DNA from: OLB7 sp966250335
Lineage (GTDB): Bacteria > Bacteroidota > Ignavibacteria > OLB7
Reading direction: 5' to 3'
Length of the DNA stretch: 64,000 bases
Assembly (NCBI GenBank): GCA_966250335.1
Contig: CBINGZ010000004.1
Span: forward strand, 145,963-209,962
Shown here: in pieces, positions 1-9,334 of the stretch
Layout of the letters: every line of letters starts with the position of its first letter
Numbering within the stretch: the stretch's first letter is position 1
The notes under the pieces: generated by a model
What the model saw: the letters and a program-made list of their open reading frames with translations, nothing else
What the model was told of the DNA's origin: nothing
Database searches by the model: none
Made by a program: the position numbers and the translations under genes

Positions 1-236
1 CCTTCGCCAAGACGTTCCCGGACTACGACGACATCCACAAGCTGAGCGCGAACATGGCGAACTTCCTCCTCAACATCCCACCCTCCGCCAGGGAATCCGA
101 ATCGCTCTACGATGCGTTACTGGACGGCGGAAAGGATTACGAATGGGACATCGACAACCCGGACCAGAAGGCGGCGTCGAGAATCAGGAAGTTCATCGTC
201 GTTGCGGTCCAGCTTGCCAAGTTCCAGCTCTACTAG
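1..236 (+). CDS. DUF1800 family protein, C-terminal fragment
   Basis: Only the last ~78 residues lie in the window; the frame is open from the left edge (first full codon at base 3) to the TAG ending at 236. The tail, with 'DGGKDYEWDIDNP' followed by a basic helix and 'VVAVQLAKFQLY', resembles the C-terminus of DUF1800 proteins as I remember the family. The next gene is DUF1501, and DUF1800/DUF1501 genes are typically adjacent in Bacteroidota and relatives, which supports the call. DUF1800 function is unknown; members are usually exported. The ATG at 54 is internal, because upstream codons continue the same frame. The 39 bp gap to the DUF1501 gene suggests one operon. Confidence 0.7.
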   Translation, partial: FAKTFPDYDDIHKLSANMANFLLNIPPSARESESLYDALLDGGKDYEWDIDNPDQKAASRIRKFIVVAVQLAKFQLY

Positions 237-275
237 TCGTCGCGGGTTCGAACAATATCACTATGAGATAATACC

Positions 276-1808
276 ATGAAGCGCAGAACTTTCATACAGC
301 GTCTTGCGGCGACCGGAATCGTGCTCCCGGTGACCATGGGATTCCCGCGCGTCCGCGCCTTCGCCAAGGCCCCTTCCGGGTCGCCGTTCATGCGGATCAT
401 GTCGGCCACGAACGACAACGTCCTGGTCATGATCCGTCTGGCGGGGGGGAACGACGGCCTGAACACGGTTGTGCCGTTCGAGAACGACGTCTACTACAAC
501 AGCCGCACGGGGGATGATCTGGCGATCGCCAGGGATACGGTGGTGCGGCTCTCCGATTCCGGCACGCTGGGGCTGCATCCCGGTCTGGCCGCGCTGGCGC
601 CGCTTTATCAGGAACGGAAGGTCTCGATCATCCAGAACGTCGGGTATCCCAACCAGAACCTGTCGCATTTCCGCTCCACCGATATCTGGCTCTCCGGTTC
701 CGACTGGGACGTCTATGAGGATGCCGGATGGTACGCCCGGCATCTCGAACATCGATATCCCGACTATCCCGAGGTGCTGCCGACCGATCCGTTCGCGATC
801 GAACTGGGGACATATCTCAGCACGACGCTGATCGGAGACAGGAACAACATGGGGGTCGCGGTCGCCGATCTCTCCTACGTTCCGGGGCAGCCCGATCCCG
901 ATCCGGTGAACCAGACGCACGAAGGGGAGGAGGAAGCGTACGTTCGCGAGATAGCGCGACAGTCGAACATCTTCTCCACCTCGATCATCGCCGCCGGACT
1001 GAAGCAGTTGACGAACAAGGCGACCTACCCGACCGGCAACGCCCTGGGGACCGCGCTCTCCGCGATCTCACGGCTGATAGCGGCGGGGCTCAAGACGCAG
1101 ATGTATATCGTGAACGTGGGGGGATACGACACTCATTCCAACCAGATCACGGTCCAGGCGGGGCTGCACAAGATGTTCGCCGACGCCGTGGCCGCGTTCC
1201 AGCGCGATCTGGAGGCGTTCGGCACCGACACTCGGGTCAGCACAATGACGGTGAGCGAGTTCGGGCGCCGTCTGGCAAGCAACGGGACCGGCACCGACCA
1301 CGGCTCGGCCGCCCCTCAGTTCGTGATCGGTTCGGGAGTCATCGGCGGCATCATCGGAAACGATCCGAACCTGACCGATCTGGAAGGGCCTGGAAATATC
1401 AGGATGCAATACGATTTCCGGCAGATGTACGCGTCGGTGCTGGGGCAGTGGTACGGCGCGGAGGAGGACGAGATAACCTCGGTGGCGCTGCCGAGACATT
1501 TCGATCAGCTTCCGATATTCAAGGTCGCGGCCAGCGGCGTCCCCGGCTCCGATGCCGTGGCGATGGAGCTGGGGCAGAACTTCCCCAACCCCGCGTCGAA
1601 CGGCACCACGATCCCGGTGACCGGCGTCGGCGCCGACGCGCGACTGACGATCCACGGCCTGGACGGACGCCTCTATCACGAGCAGCGTGTGGCGCCCGGA
1701 GAGATGTCGGTCTACTTCGATACGAAGGCGCTCCCCGCAGGACGATATATCTATGCGCTGACCTCGGGAGGGATACGGCGTACGATGTCGATGACGGTGG
1801 TGAAGTAG
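276..1808 (+). CDS. DUF1501 protein with Tat-like signal and T9SS sorting domain
   Basis: 510 residues. The N-terminus 'MKRRTFIQRLAATGIVLP' has a twin-arginine pattern (RRTFIQ) followed by a short hydrophobic stretch, as is usual for DUF1501 proteins. The body contains 'RLAGGNDGLNTVVPF', 'NLSHFRS' and 'GGYDTH', characteristic of the family, which belongs to the sulfatase/alkaline-phosphatase-like fold. The last ~75 residues, from 'LGQNFPNPASNG' to the terminal Lys, form a Por/T9SS type A sorting domain, so the protein is predicted to cross the outer membrane and be attached or released there. It follows the DUF1800 gene by 39 bp. The reaction catalysed is unknown. The Tat-like leader on a T9SS cargo is the odd point. 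Confidence 0.88.
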   Translation: MKRRTFIQRLAATGIVLPVTMGFPRVRAFAKAPSGSPFMRIMSATNDNVLVMIRLAGGNDGLNTVVPFENDVYYNSRTGDDLAIARDTVVRLSDSGTLGLHPGLAALAPLYQERKVSIIQNVGYPNQNLSHFRSTDIWLSGSDWDVYEDAGWYARHLEHRYPDYPEVLPTDPFAIELGTYLSTTLIGDRNNMGVAVADLSYVPGQPDPDPVNQTHEGEEEAYVREIARQSNIFSTSIIAAGLKQLTNKATYPTGNALGTALSAISRLIAAGLKTQMYIVNVGGYDTHSNQITVQAGLHKMFADAVAAFQRDLEAFGTDTRVSTMTVSEFGRRLASNGTGTDHGSAAPQFVIGSGVIGGIIGNDPNLTDLEGPGNIRMQYDFRQMYASVLGQWYGAEEDEITSVALPRHFDQLPIFKVAASGVPGSDAVAMELGQNFPNPASNGTTIPVTGVGADARLTIHGLDGRLYHEQRVAPGEMSVYFDTKALPAGRYIYALTSGGIRRTMSMTVVK

Positions 1809-1837
1809 AAGATTCGTTGTTCGATATGGAGGTCCCG

Positions 1838-1872
1838 GCATGCCCTTCGTTAATGCGGAGGGCATGCTTATT
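1838..1872 (+). terminator. Rho-independent terminator after the DUF1501 gene
   Basis: A perfect 9 bp inverted repeat GCATGCCCT/AGGGCATGC (1838-1846 and 1859-1867) with a 12 nt loop is followed by TTATTA. It lies 30 bp after the stop codon and would end the DUF1800-DUF1501 transcript. Confidence 0.75.
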
Positions 1873-1898
1873 AGCGCCTCGGCATTTCCGGTGAAGGC

Positions 1899-2376
1899 TC
1901 AATCGTTTTCCCACAGGTCCAGCAGATCGGCCAGACTATCACCTACTCTTGTCATGGTAGCCTCCGACACTCTCCCGCAAAAGCTCTGCAACCGCAGGAT
2001 ACTAATACATCGGACCTGGTGGCATAATACGAAGCTCCGTTTCGTAAGCCCTCCTTCGGGAGGATTGATCGCAACGAGATGCGGTATGTTCCGCTCCGTT
2101 CCGGTGCTCCTCCTTCCATCCCTTTGCGTCATTCTGCAGTTCCGCATAATACTCGTTAAGAGCATCGATGCGGGCGTTGCTCGCTTCGACCGTGTTGTTC
2201 GCATCGCGCTTCCGACGCTTCGGGTGCTCAACCACCGCTACCTGTCGCGACCATAGCGCTTTGATAATAGCGTGACGTATTGCTTCGGCTCTGGTCGAGA
2301 ACTGCTTGATAGAGGGTTGGAGGCCTCGGAATCCCACTATTCTCATATGCACGGGCCACCTCGAATTAATATTCAT
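1899..2376 (-). pseudogene. Possible decayed small gene, family not recognised
   Basis: The 866 bp between the DUF1501 gene and the VWA-WD40 gene has no intact convincing gene. On the minus strand two overlapping frames read like one small acidic/charged protein broken by a frameshift. The upstream frame has a helix-like 'FSTRAEAIRHAIIKAL' and 'ASNARIDALNEYYAELQND'; the downstream frame ends in 'MTRVGDSLADLLDLWEND'. The first piece is reminiscent of small ribbon-helix-helix antitoxins, but this is only an impression. Codon use is poor and the region is less GC-rich than its neighbours. It could also be non-coding spacer. I see nothing interpretable at 2377-2674. Confidence 0.2.
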
Positions 2377-2674
2377 AACTGCATTCGTACCAATCTGCCG
2401 TCGTACTGTTATCTAACCGTCCTTTCTGTTGTCGATCATTCCATTCGCCTCACGTTGCGTGTCAACTTCCGGTACGGTTTGATGGGTGACATCCATCGCC
2501 TGCAATCACCACGACAATTTCTACTCCGACGTACTTCCAGCGGCAACACTAGCTACAGTATGTCGATAGACGCTCCAAGCAAAAAGGGTAGTGCATTGTT
2601 CACAATCCAAGGCGTGCAATTGCTGAATTCCTTCAGAAATCGAAGCCTTTATGTGTGCTTTATCCCGCACAATG

Positions 2675-5600
2675 TTACTGCGCGATCCTCAACGCCCTTG
2701 TAATCATGCGCGTGGGTGTGCGGAGGACCGTAAAGTACGTTCCTGAAGCGAGAGAGGAGGCATCGAGCTCGACGGTATGATCTCCCGGCGACGTCTCCCC
2801 GTCGATCAGTGTCGCGACGGTGCGGCCGGAGATGTCGGTCACGTACAACTGCGTCCGCCCCTGCTCCGCGACGGAGAATTCGATCGTCGTCCTGCTGCCG
2901 ACCGGGTTCGGACGCGCGGGCTTCAGCACGATGAAGCCGGTGTCGATGAAGAGCCTGGCCCTGCCACCGTCGTTGCATACCGCGATATGAACCTCCGCGT
3001 CGATCGGAATCACCTCCACGGGACACGCGCTCTCCCAGACGAACGCGTCGATCCTCAGAGGGGTCGCGTCGCTGTCGCCGAGCGCGGTGAGGAAATTGAG
3101 GACCGCCAGCGTATCGCTCTTTCCGTCCCATGTGCCGTGGATCGTGACGGTCCTGTCGTTGTCGGCCCCCTGGCCTATGACGATTCCGGTGTCGACCGGC
3201 AGCAGCAGGGTTCTGTTGTATCGCAGTGTGGCGATGAATTTCCCTCCTTCCGGCGGCAGATTCCTGGCGTCGCGGATGAGGAGGGGGAGGGTGAGAAATG
3301 TGTCGGGCGGAGCGTCGAACCGCGTCCCGTCGAACGCGACGGTGGAACCGGCGGGCTCGGCGGAGCATGTCCCTTCGCCGAAGAGGTAGGCCGTGCCGGG
3401 GGAGCCTGCGCCGACGTATCCGAACTCGATACGTCCGCTCGTCCTTCCCGGCCATTCCGGGGTGAAGCGGAGCTGCATCTCGCGTGACTCTCCGGGGGCG
3501 AGGGGGAAGGCGCCGCCGCCGGCAAGAATATCGAAGTGGATCGAATCCGGGCCGCGCAGGTCGGAGGCGTCGATCCGCATCGGTGCGGCGCCGACGTTTC
3601 TGACCACGACGGCCACGATGCTGTCACGGTAGCTCCCGAGTCTCACCTGGCCGAAGTCGATCACCCTGGTGACGATCTCGAGGCTCGGGGCGATCCCCAG
3701 ACCTCGTATCGACGGGCGAAGCGTATCGGATGACGTGATGATCCTCAACGTGGAGCCGCGCGCCCCGGCCCCCCCCGGCGCGAACCGGAATTCGACCTCG
3801 ACGCAGGAGTCGGGGGGGATCACGAAGGGAGGGATGCCGGAGACGAGCGAGAAATCTCCCGCGTCCCCACCCTCCATGTCGATCTCCCGGATCTCCACCG
3901 GAACGTTCCCCTCGTTGCAGAGGAGCTTCGTGATCACCATATCCTTCTTCGATCCGACGAGCGCCTCTCCCAGATCGACGTCGCGGGCGGCGGCTTTCGC
4001 CAGGATGATCGCCCAGAGCGAATCCGACATGTCGTCCTGCAGCCCCATCCCGCCGAGATCCCAGATCCTCGCGGTGCGATCTCCCGAGCCGGTGACGACC
4101 CGTCGTCCGTCCGGACTCCATTCGCCGGAGTAGACGAGCGATGTGTGCCCTTCCAGTGTCCGCTTCAGGGCGCCGCTGTTCGCGTCCCAGACCCTGGCGG
4201 TGCCGTCGGCGCTGGTGGTGAGGATGCTGAGCCCGTCGGGGCTGAACGAGGCGGAGAAGACCTGGTCGACATGCCCGGTCAGGGTGAGGAGGAGCTGTCC
4301 GCTGATCGAGTTCCACACGCGCGCCGTCCTGTCGTCGCCGGCGCTCACGACGAGCGATCCGTCCGGGCTGAAGCGGACCGAATTGACGGCGTCGGTGTGC
4401 CCGCGCAGTTCGGTCATGAACATCCCCCCGGGAAGATCCCAGAGCCGCACGATCCCATCGGCGCAGGCGGTGGCAAGGCGCAGATCGTCCGGACTGATCG
4501 CCACCCCCCGTACCTGATCCGGGTGCCTGAATTCGGAAACCATCGCATACGATATATCCCATACGCGTGCCGTGCTGTCTCTGTGTCCCGTTGCGATCAA
4601 TGTCCCCAGAGCGTTGTAGGCTACGGCGGTCGTGGGTGATTTGGAGAGACGGATATCGGTCCTGCCGTTGATGCGATCGATGATCGACGCGCCTCCTGTG
4701 TTGTCGACAGCCGCCACTATCAGATCCCCGCCGGGATGGCTCATCATGCCGAGTACATCGGAAAGGCTGATGTAGATCGTGTCGATCGGCTTCGCGTTCC
4801 TCCAGTCCCAGCGGACGATTCTGGCGGGGCGGCTCGTGGCGCTGATGATCTCCTTCCCGTCCGGAGTGAACATCACGGCGCGGATCGCGCCGAAGTCGTT
4901 GGGGAGGATGATCACCGGTTCGGTCGGCGGCACGTCGCCGAGCTGTGTTACGCGCGCCAGGCAGAGCGTGCTCGGCGTGTTCGGGATCTTCCAGGGATGC
5001 TGCAGTCCGGTCGCCGAATCCTCGATCGTGATCCATGTCGTTCCACGATCCGTACTGTACTCCAGCCGTACGGTGTCCTCGGGAAGGACGCCCGTCCACT
5101 CCAGCGCCGTGTCGATCCCGACCGGGAAGGTCTCTCCTCCGTTCGGTTTCACCAGCCTGAGCGTCGGCCGCAGAGGGCGGCGGCCGGGGAATCCGCCGGA
5201 GGCATGCAATCCCTTCATCGTGCATGCATCGGATTCGACGATGATTCTGCTGAACGCCAGACCCGAATCGACGGGAGTGAAGGTGACCTGTACCGTCCGG
5301 GTCTCACCGGGGTTCAAGGTGAAGGCAGGCGGGGCGCCGCCGGAGGTGATCGTGAACCTGCTGTCCTCGGGGACGATTCCGCTTATCGTAATGGGATGAT
5401 TCCGTGCCGTCAGCGTGACGGTTGCGCTCTTCGACGCTCCGGGCGCGATGCCGCCGAAGGGGATGCCGGAGGGAGAGATCTCCAGCAGCGGCACCGAACT
5501 GGTGGGGGCGATATAGCTGCTCCGGGCCTCCAGCCCGCGCGAGGGCATCTCCAGCAGCACGTTCCTGTCGACCGAGCAGTCGGTCCCGCTCTCCCATTCT

Positions 5601-6409
5601 ATCGTGCAGGGACTCTGATTCTGTTCGGTCGCCAGGATCATTCTGTAGATCTGCTCCGCCTCCCCGGCGGTCTGCACCCGCTCGAAGACCATGCCGCCGG
5701 TTCGTGTTGCGACATTTCTGAGGATGGGCGGCGCGTTCATGCCGACCATGATGCAGTAGACCACGGTGTTTGTCGCCAGGGCTTCCCGCACGATATCCTC
5801 CTCCACCCCTCCTCCCATTCCGTCGGTCAGGAAGACGACGACCCGCTTATGTTTCCCTCGCGCCGCGACGGTGATCGCCCCGGCCAGCGGGTCGATGAAC
5901 CCGGCCGTGTAATCGGTCCCTCCCTGCGCCCGCAATGCGGCGACGGCGGCCAGAAGCGACGGCTTGTCGGTCGTGAAATCTCTGTTGATATATGCCGCGT
6001 CGTCGAAGCTGGTGACGGCGCATTCGGAGGGAGCGAGATGGATCGCGGCGATCCAGGTGTTCGCCGCGGCGCGTGCGATATCCAGATTCCTGTTCGCCAT
6101 CGATCCCGATATGTCGATGGTGAGCACCGAGGAGATCGGGTGCGGTTTTGCCGCGATCGGGCAGTCGAGCAGCGTGATGGGGCGCTGCGTGCCGTTTTCC
6201 GAGAGCTTCAGCGCGGCGGCGGTCAGCCCCGCGACCCTTGAACCGTCCGCCTCCAGAGCCAGCAGTTTTCCGGTGAGGTTCGGAAATCGTGCGGCGTCGA
6301 TGTCGTACAGCAGGAACTGCTGCGCGCGCGCCGGAAGGGCGCAGAGAAGAAGGAGCAGGAAGAGTCGTATCGGAATCGGACAGAAATATCCGGAGAAGGG
6401 GTAGTTCAT
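2675..6409 (-). CDS. VWA-WD40-Ig-like surface protein with T9SS sorting domain
   Basis: 1244 residues. A Sec signal peptide (about 1-29, ending PARAQQ) is followed by a von Willebrand A domain (about 94-260) with an intact MIDAS start DISGS at 99-103. Next come choice-of-anchor/ASPM-SPD2-Hydin-like beta domains (about 300-500) and a WD40 propeller (about 510-785) with repeated 'D.TARVWD' motifs. Further Ig-like domains follow ('DFGQVRLGSYRD'), then a cohesin-like stretch (about 1010-1150) and a C-terminal T9SS sorting domain starting near 'PNPVGSRTTIEF'. It is predicted to be displayed on the surface and to bind proteins or metal-dependent ligands. It lies 36 bp downstream of the propeller gene ending at 6446, likely in one transcript. 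Order and domain mix are clear; the biological role is not. Confidence 0.88.
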   Translation of the reverse strand: MNYPFSGYFCPIPIRLFLLLLLCALPARAQQFLLYDIDAARFPNLTGKLLALEADGSRVAGLTAAALKLSENGTQRPITLLDCPIAAKPHPISSVLTIDISGSMANRNLDIARAAANTWIAAIHLAPSECAVTSFDDAAYINRDFTTDKPSLLAAVAALRAQGGTDYTAGFIDPLAGAITVAARGKHKRVVVFLTDGMGGGVEEDIVREALATNTVVYCIMVGMNAPPILRNVATRTGGMVFERVQTAGEAEQIYRMILATEQNQSPCTIEWESGTDCSVDRNVLLEMPSRGLEARSSYIAPTSSVPLLEISPSGIPFGGIAPGASKSATVTLTARNHPITISGIVPEDSRFTITSGGAPPAFTLNPGETRTVQVTFTPVDSGLAFSRIIVESDACTMKGLHASGGFPGRRPLRPTLRLVKPNGGETFPVGIDTALEWTGVLPEDTVRLEYSTDRGTTWITIEDSATGLQHPWKIPNTPSTLCLARVTQLGDVPPTEPVIILPNDFGAIRAVMFTPDGKEIISATSRPARIVRWDWRNAKPIDTIYISLSDVLGMMSHPGGDLIVAAVDNTGGASIIDRINGRTDIRLSKSPTTAVAYNALGTLIATGHRDSTARVWDISYAMVSEFRHPDQVRGVAISPDDLRLATACADGIVRLWDLPGGMFMTELRGHTDAVNSVRFSPDGSLVVSAGDDRTARVWNSISGQLLLTLTGHVDQVFSASFSPDGLSILTTSADGTARVWDANSGALKRTLEGHTSLVYSGEWSPDGRRVVTGSGDRTARIWDLGGMGLQDDMSDSLWAIILAKAAARDVDLGEALVGSKKDMVITKLLCNEGNVPVEIREIDMEGGDAGDFSLVSGIPPFVIPPDSCVEVEFRFAPGGAGARGSTLRIITSSDTLRPSIRGLGIAPSLEIVTRVIDFGQVRLGSYRDSIVAVVVRNVGAAPMRIDASDLRGPDSIHFDILAGGGAFPLAPGESREMQLRFTPEWPGRTSGRIEFGYVGAGSPGTAYLFGEGTCSAEPAGSTVAFDGTRFDAPPDTFLTLPLLIRDARNLPPEGGKFIATLRYNRTLLLPVDTGIVIGQGADNDRTVTIHGTWDGKSDTLAVLNFLTALGDSDATPLRIDAFVWESACPVEVIPIDAEVHIAVCNDGGRARLFIDTGFIVLKPARPNPVGSRTTIEFSVAEQGRTQLYVTDISGRTVATLIDGETSPGDHTVELDASSLASGTYFTVLRTPTRMITRALRIAQ

Positions 6410-6445
6410 CGGTTCACGAGTTGAAGAGTACGTTGAGCTGATCGA

Positions 6446-9079
6446 CTATCGTCTCACCGTCATCGTTCGCACGGTCGTTTCTCCGGCCCATTCGAGCCGG
6501 CAGAAGTAGACCCCCTCGGGAAGGAGCGGCGATGGGCTCCATTCCACCGTATGTCTTCCTCTCTGCCGGATTCCTCCGGCAAGTTCCGCCATCTTCTCGC
6601 CCAGCGGAGAATAGATCGTGATGCGTGTCTCTCCGGCGCTCGGGAGTTCGAACTCCAGGGTGGTGGAGCCGCCGAACGGATTCGGATGGTTCTGAAGGAG
6701 CTCGAGTCGGGTGAGGGCCTCCGACGTCTGCGGGGCGGAGGTCGGCACGTCGGTCCAGCGGGCGAACCCGAACGAGACCTTGTCGCCGGCGTGCGTGAAG
6801 CTCCCGGCAAGAACCAGATCGCCGCCGAACAGGGCGATGCCTGCTATGTCGGTGCTGGACCAGCCAAGCCTGTTCGGGGTGACGATATTGATGCCGCTTC
6901 CCAGAGGAGACCACCGAACGCCGTCCCATTTCGCAACGCAGAGCGCCGGGACGCCGTCGACCGAAGTGAAATGTCCTGCGATATATACGTTCCCCAGGTC
7001 GTCGATCGTGAGGACGCGAACCGTGCTGTCGAACCCTATGGTGTTGGAGGTGCCCGCGCCAAGTCCCGACCATGAGCTTCCGTTCCACCGGGCGATCCCC
7101 GACACCGTTGCGGTTCCGGCGCGTGTGAAGCTTCCTCCCACGTAGACGTTGCCGTTGTCGTCGGTCGCGATGGTGTGGACAAGATTGTCGACGCCGTTCT
7201 CCGCTCCCTCTCCCAGTGTCCGCCAGAGGGCGCCGTCCCAGGCGGCGATGCTCCGTGCCGTCGTGCTCCCGGCCCTGCTGAAATGCCCTGCCGCGTAGAG
7301 CTTCCCGTCGCGCCCGACATGGAGGCGGTGGACGACGCTGTCGATACCTCCCCCTACCTCTGACCACGATGTTCCGTCCCACTTTGCCAGGTTGCGCGCC
7401 GGAGTGGTACCGGCTGTCGTGAAATCTCCCCCTGCGTAGAGCTCGCCGTTCATGATTTTGAGATCATTGATGTAGCCGTTGACCCCTCCTCCCACCTCGA
7501 TCCATCGTGTTCCGTCCCATCGACCGATCCCTCTCGGCCGGGGAACAACGGTTGTGTCGAACATCCCGGCCACGTAGATCTCGCTGTTCATGACAGCGAT
7601 CGCGGAGGCCTGCCACACTCCCCCGCCGATCTTCGACCAGGCCGATCCATCCCACCGCGCAAGGCCGTTCGCAACGGTGCCGCCGACGGAGACCATCGAG
7701 CCGCCCGCGTAGAGGCTGTTCCCGTCGACGGTCATCGCCGTGAAGTATCCGAAGCCTCCCAGATCCCGGCCGGTCTCCAGACCGTGCCAGCGGGAGCCGT
7801 CCCACGACGCGATATTGTAGGCCCCCACGTCACCGATCTGCCGGAAGGAGCCGCCGCAGTAGAGGCGCCCTCCGACGACCTCGAGCGTCCATAGCAGAAC
7901 ATCATCTCCTTTCCCCTCCACGCCGGACCACGATGAACCGTCCCAGGTTCTGATGGCCATCGAGGGTTTGACGGCGCCGTTATAGACTATCGCTGTGATA
8001 TGAATCTTCGTCCCCTCGGACGTCATTCTCCAGGGGATCGAGTTCCCGAGACCGCCTCCGATCGAGGCCCAGTTCGTCCCGTTCCAGCGGGCGATACCGG
8101 ATGCCGGGGCGCCGTCAGCCTTATCAAAAGTTCCGATGGCATAGAGGTAGGGGCCCATGATGAGAAGGTCGGAGACCATCGAATCCATTCCGCCTCCCAC
8201 GGCTGACCACCCCTCGGTACCCCACTTTGCGATATTTTTAGTTTCCCTCCCGCCGGCAGTCGAGAAACTGCCGCCGACGTAGACGTTCTCCCCGTCGGCC
8301 GCAACAGCGGAGACGATGCCGTTGATACCGCTACCGACGGAGGACCAGCTCCGCGTCCTGATGTTCCATCGGGCGATGTTGGAGGCGGTCACCCCTCCTG
8401 CATCGTTGAATAATCCGCCGACGAAGAGCTCTTCACCCTTGAGCGCCATATCCAGGACGAAGGCGACGCCGGGGTTCTCGTACTCGACCCCCTGTCCCAT
8501 CGCATTCCACGTCGAGCCGTCCCAGCGTGCGATGCCGGAGCTTCGTACGCTCCCCGCGGTCTCGAACCGCCCTCCCACGTAGACATCGCTCCCCGCCACT
8601 AGGATCTCGCTGACATAGCCGTTCGAGTCGATTCCGGTCTCGAGAGGGGACCATCTCCGGCTCGTGATATCCCATATCGCGATGTTGCTGGTCCTGAGCG
8701 TCCCCGCCACGCGGAAGTTCCCGCCGACATACAGCTTGTCTCCGTCGAGCGCCAGGGCGCGGATGTTGGAGCCTTCAGGGTCGGTCACGCCGAGGACGCC
8801 GAACCTGTCGTCCCAGTTCGCGTCTTCCGGAACCGCGGCCGGGAGCGCCCTGGTCCGCGCGAAGATGGGTTCTCCCCCTTCGCCGACCGTCATGCTCCAC
8901 CCGCCCGGGTCGATGCCGCCGGAGTAGCCCGTGGTGGATATCAGTGATCCGTCAGGGGTAAGGAAACGGTCGAGCGGTGGTGTCTCGTGTGGGGATGTAC
9001 CAGTCTGAGCCGCGGCGAAGTCGGTGAACAGAAAGAGAAGAACGAGCAGGAGGAGGGGGAAACCCCGATGCTTGTACAT
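6446..9079 (-). CDS. Beta-propeller repeat protein with T9SS sorting domain
   Basis: 877 residues. The signal peptide (about 1-25, ending FAAAQ) is followed by many tandem ~40-55 residue repeats of the form 'IA.WDG..W..VGGG(I/M)' then 'LYVGG.F..AG', running from about 100 to 770. This spacing predicts one or two beta-propellers. The C-terminal ~80 residues, starting at 'LLQNHPNPFGGS' and ending 'TTVRTMTVRR', are a textbook T9SS type A sorting domain. No catalytic motif is visible. It is the upstream gene of a probable two-gene operon with the VWA-WD40 gene. The repeats are similar at DNA level, so copy number could vary by recombination. Confidence 0.88.
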   Translation of the reverse strand: MYKHRGFPLLLLVLLFLFTDFAAAQTGTSPHETPPLDRFLTPDGSLISTTGYSGGIDPGGWSMTVGEGGEPIFARTRALPAAVPEDANWDDRFGVLGVTDPEGSNIRALALDGDKLYVGGNFRVAGTLRTSNIAIWDITSRRWSPLETGIDSNGYVSEILVAGSDVYVGGRFETAGSVRSSGIARWDGSTWNAMGQGVEYENPGVAFVLDMALKGEELFVGGLFNDAGGVTASNIARWNIRTRSWSSVGSGINGIVSAVAADGENVYVGGSFSTAGGRETKNIAKWGTEGWSAVGGGMDSMVSDLLIMGPYLYAIGTFDKADGAPASGIARWNGTNWASIGGGLGNSIPWRMTSEGTKIHITAIVYNGAVKPSMAIRTWDGSSWSGVEGKGDDVLLWTLEVVGGRLYCGGSFRQIGDVGAYNIASWDGSRWHGLETGRDLGGFGYFTAMTVDGNSLYAGGSMVSVGGTVANGLARWDGSAWSKIGGGVWQASAIAVMNSEIYVAGMFDTTVVPRPRGIGRWDGTRWIEVGGGVNGYINDLKIMNGELYAGGDFTTAGTTPARNLAKWDGTSWSEVGGGIDSVVHRLHVGRDGKLYAAGHFSRAGSTTARSIAAWDGALWRTLGEGAENGVDNLVHTIATDDNGNVYVGGSFTRAGTATVSGIARWNGSSWSGLGAGTSNTIGFDSTVRVLTIDDLGNVYIAGHFTSVDGVPALCVAKWDGVRWSPLGSGINIVTPNRLGWSSTDIAGIALFGGDLVLAGSFTHAGDKVSFGFARWTDVPTSAPQTSEALTRLELLQNHPNPFGGSTTLEFELPSAGETRITIYSPLGEKMAELAGGIRQRGRHTVEWSPSPLLPEGVYFCRLEWAGETTVRTMTVRR

Positions 9080-9242
9080 GGCGTCCTCGATGGCTGTATT
9101 GGATACTCCGCGATCGGGTGAGATCGCGATGCGATATGGGGACGCCGGGCAGTGCGGGTGCGCTGCGCCTCCGGGTTACCTGCATTGTTTCATGGGCGCG
9201 GCCGATCGGATCGTTGTGCGAACAGGGAGATTCGCAACAATG

Positions 9243-9295
9243 AAAAAGCGGCCGACGGGAACGTTCCTCCGGAACGTTTCACCACCTGCCGCTTT
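9243..9295 (-). terminator. Nested hairpin terminator of the lipoprotein gene
   Basis: An inner perfect stem AACGTTCC/GGAACGTT (9260-9267 and 9271-9278, 3 nt loop) sits inside an outer stem AAAGCGGC/GCCGCTTT (9245-9252 and 9288-9295). Read on the minus strand the outer stem runs into TTTTT, as expected for factor-independent termination downstream of the gene that ends at 9335. The rest of the 9080-9334 spacer shows nothing else. Confidence 0.75.
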
Positions 9296-9334
9296 CCCGT
9301 ATGAGCCCGCGCAGCGCGTTGTATCGTGCAACGA

